Assembly (NCBI GenBank): GCA_903928285.1
Contig: CAIYQH010000603.1
Coordinates: 1-8,230 of the forward strand
Reading direction: 5' to 3'
DNA: 8,230 nucleotides
From: an uncultured Bacteroidales bacterium
Lineage (GTDB): Bacteria > Bacteroidota > Bacteroidia > Bacteroidales > FEN-979
Position numbers and translations under genes: made by a program. This document shows, piece after piece, positions 7,838 through 8,230 of the stretch (its first letter is position 1; each line of letters starts with the position of its first letter). Under the pieces are notes generated by a model. The model was not told the origin of the DNA. It ran no database searches and saw only the letters and a list, made by a program, of their open reading frames with translations.

Positions 7838-8208
7838 CACTTCATGGTTTTACGTTTCAACTCAATTTCAGTGATCAGCTCCCTGAGTTCGTCAATGGTA
7901 AGATCCTCCTCTTCGATCAGGGCTGAAACAACCCGTTTAAAGGAGTTCCCGAAATAGTTCCTGACCATGTTCCTCAGGTTTTTATTGTTGTATTCCTCTT
8001 TGGAAATCAGCGGGTAATACTGGTAGGTATTCCCATAGACCCGGAAACCCAGCAGCCCCTTTTCCTCCAGGGTTCTGACCATGGTGGATATTGTATTGTA
8101 ATGCGGTTTCGGATCGGAGTAGAAGTCGAGGATCTGCCTGACAAACAACTCGCCCTTTTCCCAGAAAAAGTTCATGATCTCCTCCTCTTTTGCCGTAATC
8201 TTCTTCAT
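7837..8208 (-). CDS. BlaI/MecI/CopY-family transcriptional repressor
   Basis: A small winged-helix DNA-binding repressor of 123 residues, the usual length for the family. It binds operators as a dimer and is relieved by proteolysis triggered by the partner protease. The N-terminal half (about 4-68) is the winged helix: KEEEIMNFFWEKGE, the recognition helix NTISTMVRTLEEKG at 38-51, and the wing ending in YQYYPLISKEEY. The rest (about 70-120) is a charged helical dimerisation region. By eye, the Asn-Phe bond cut in staphylococcal BlaI corresponds here to about Ala96-Leu97, so the cleavage site is not conserved in sequence. It is the first gene of a two-gene minus-strand operon and overlaps the M56 gene by one base. 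A TAnnTTTG promoter element sits just upstream, and autoregulation is expected from the family. AAGG lies directly against the ATG, too close for a normal Shine-Dalgarno. Confidence 0.95.
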   Translation of the reverse strand: MKKITAKEEEIMNFFWEKGELFVRQILDFYSDPKPHYNTISTMVRTLEEKGLLGFRVYGNTYQYYPLISKEEYNNKNLRNMVRNYFGNSFKRVVSALIEEEDLTIDELRELITEIELKRKTMK

Positions 8209-8230
8209 CCTTAAAATTTATACAAATATA
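8209..8230 (-). promoter_or_regulatory. Probable promoter -7 element and operator half-site of the repressor operon
   Basis: On the minus strand, 8230 to 8223 reads TATATTTG, an exact match to the Bacteroidota -7 consensus TAnnTTTG. It ends 14 bases before the ATG at 8208, which implies a very short leader. The following bases give TGTA (8224 to 8221), a half-site like the TACA/TGTA arms of BlaI/MecI operators, overlapping the promoter element as an autoregulating repressor would need. The -33 element and any second operator arm would lie beyond the window edge, so the call rests on one element. Confidence 0.5.

Noticed and set aside
7838..7840. GTG as the start of the M56 gene
   Set aside because: It adds only one residue before an ATG that makes a standard TGATG overlap with the repressor stop; the ATG is the simpler choice.

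Overview
The window looks like chromosomal DNA of a member of the Bacteroidota, probably class Bacteroidia, though I cannot place it lower. The evidence is a type IX secretion (T9SS) C-terminal sorting domain and BACON-like beta domains on one protein, the near absence of Shine-Dalgarno sequences, a TAnnTTTG-type -7 promoter element before the last gene, and a BlaI/M56 pair of the kind common in this phylum. By eye the base composition is moderately GC-rich and even across all genes. I see no mobile element, tRNA, rRNA, CRISPR array or sign of recent transfer.

Layout. Five intact genes fill almost all of the window. On the plus strand: a UvrA-type excinuclease ATPase (31-2844); a secreted or surface protein with an unassigned N-terminal region, two BACON-like domains and a T9SS sorting domain (2946-5000); and a short-form succinate-semialdehyde-type aldehyde dehydrogenase (5039-6397). 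Converging on these from the right are, on the minus strand, a BlaI/MecI-family repressor (8208 to 7837) and, overlapping its stop codon, an M56 (BlaR1-like) membrane metallopeptidase (7837 to 6419). The only non-coding stretch near 100 bases is 2845-2945, which holds a T tract and a small inverted repeat. The two convergent gene sets are separated by only 21 bases.

Function. The repressor and the metallopeptidase form one regulatory unit: a signal sensed by the membrane protease is expected to inactivate the repressor. No beta-lactamase or other effector gene lies in the window, so the target is unknown. The three plus-strand genes have no evident functional link. UvrA acts in nucleotide excision repair, the T9SS protein is exported, and the dehydrogenase oxidises a small aldehyde in the cytoplasm. 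The dehydrogenase starts only 38 bases after the T9SS gene and may be read through from it.

I did not find a clear previously undescribed system. The points most worth a second look are the UvrA that lacks one expected CxxC pair, the unassigned N-terminal region of about 385 residues in the T9SS cargo, and the C-terminal domain of the M56 protein.
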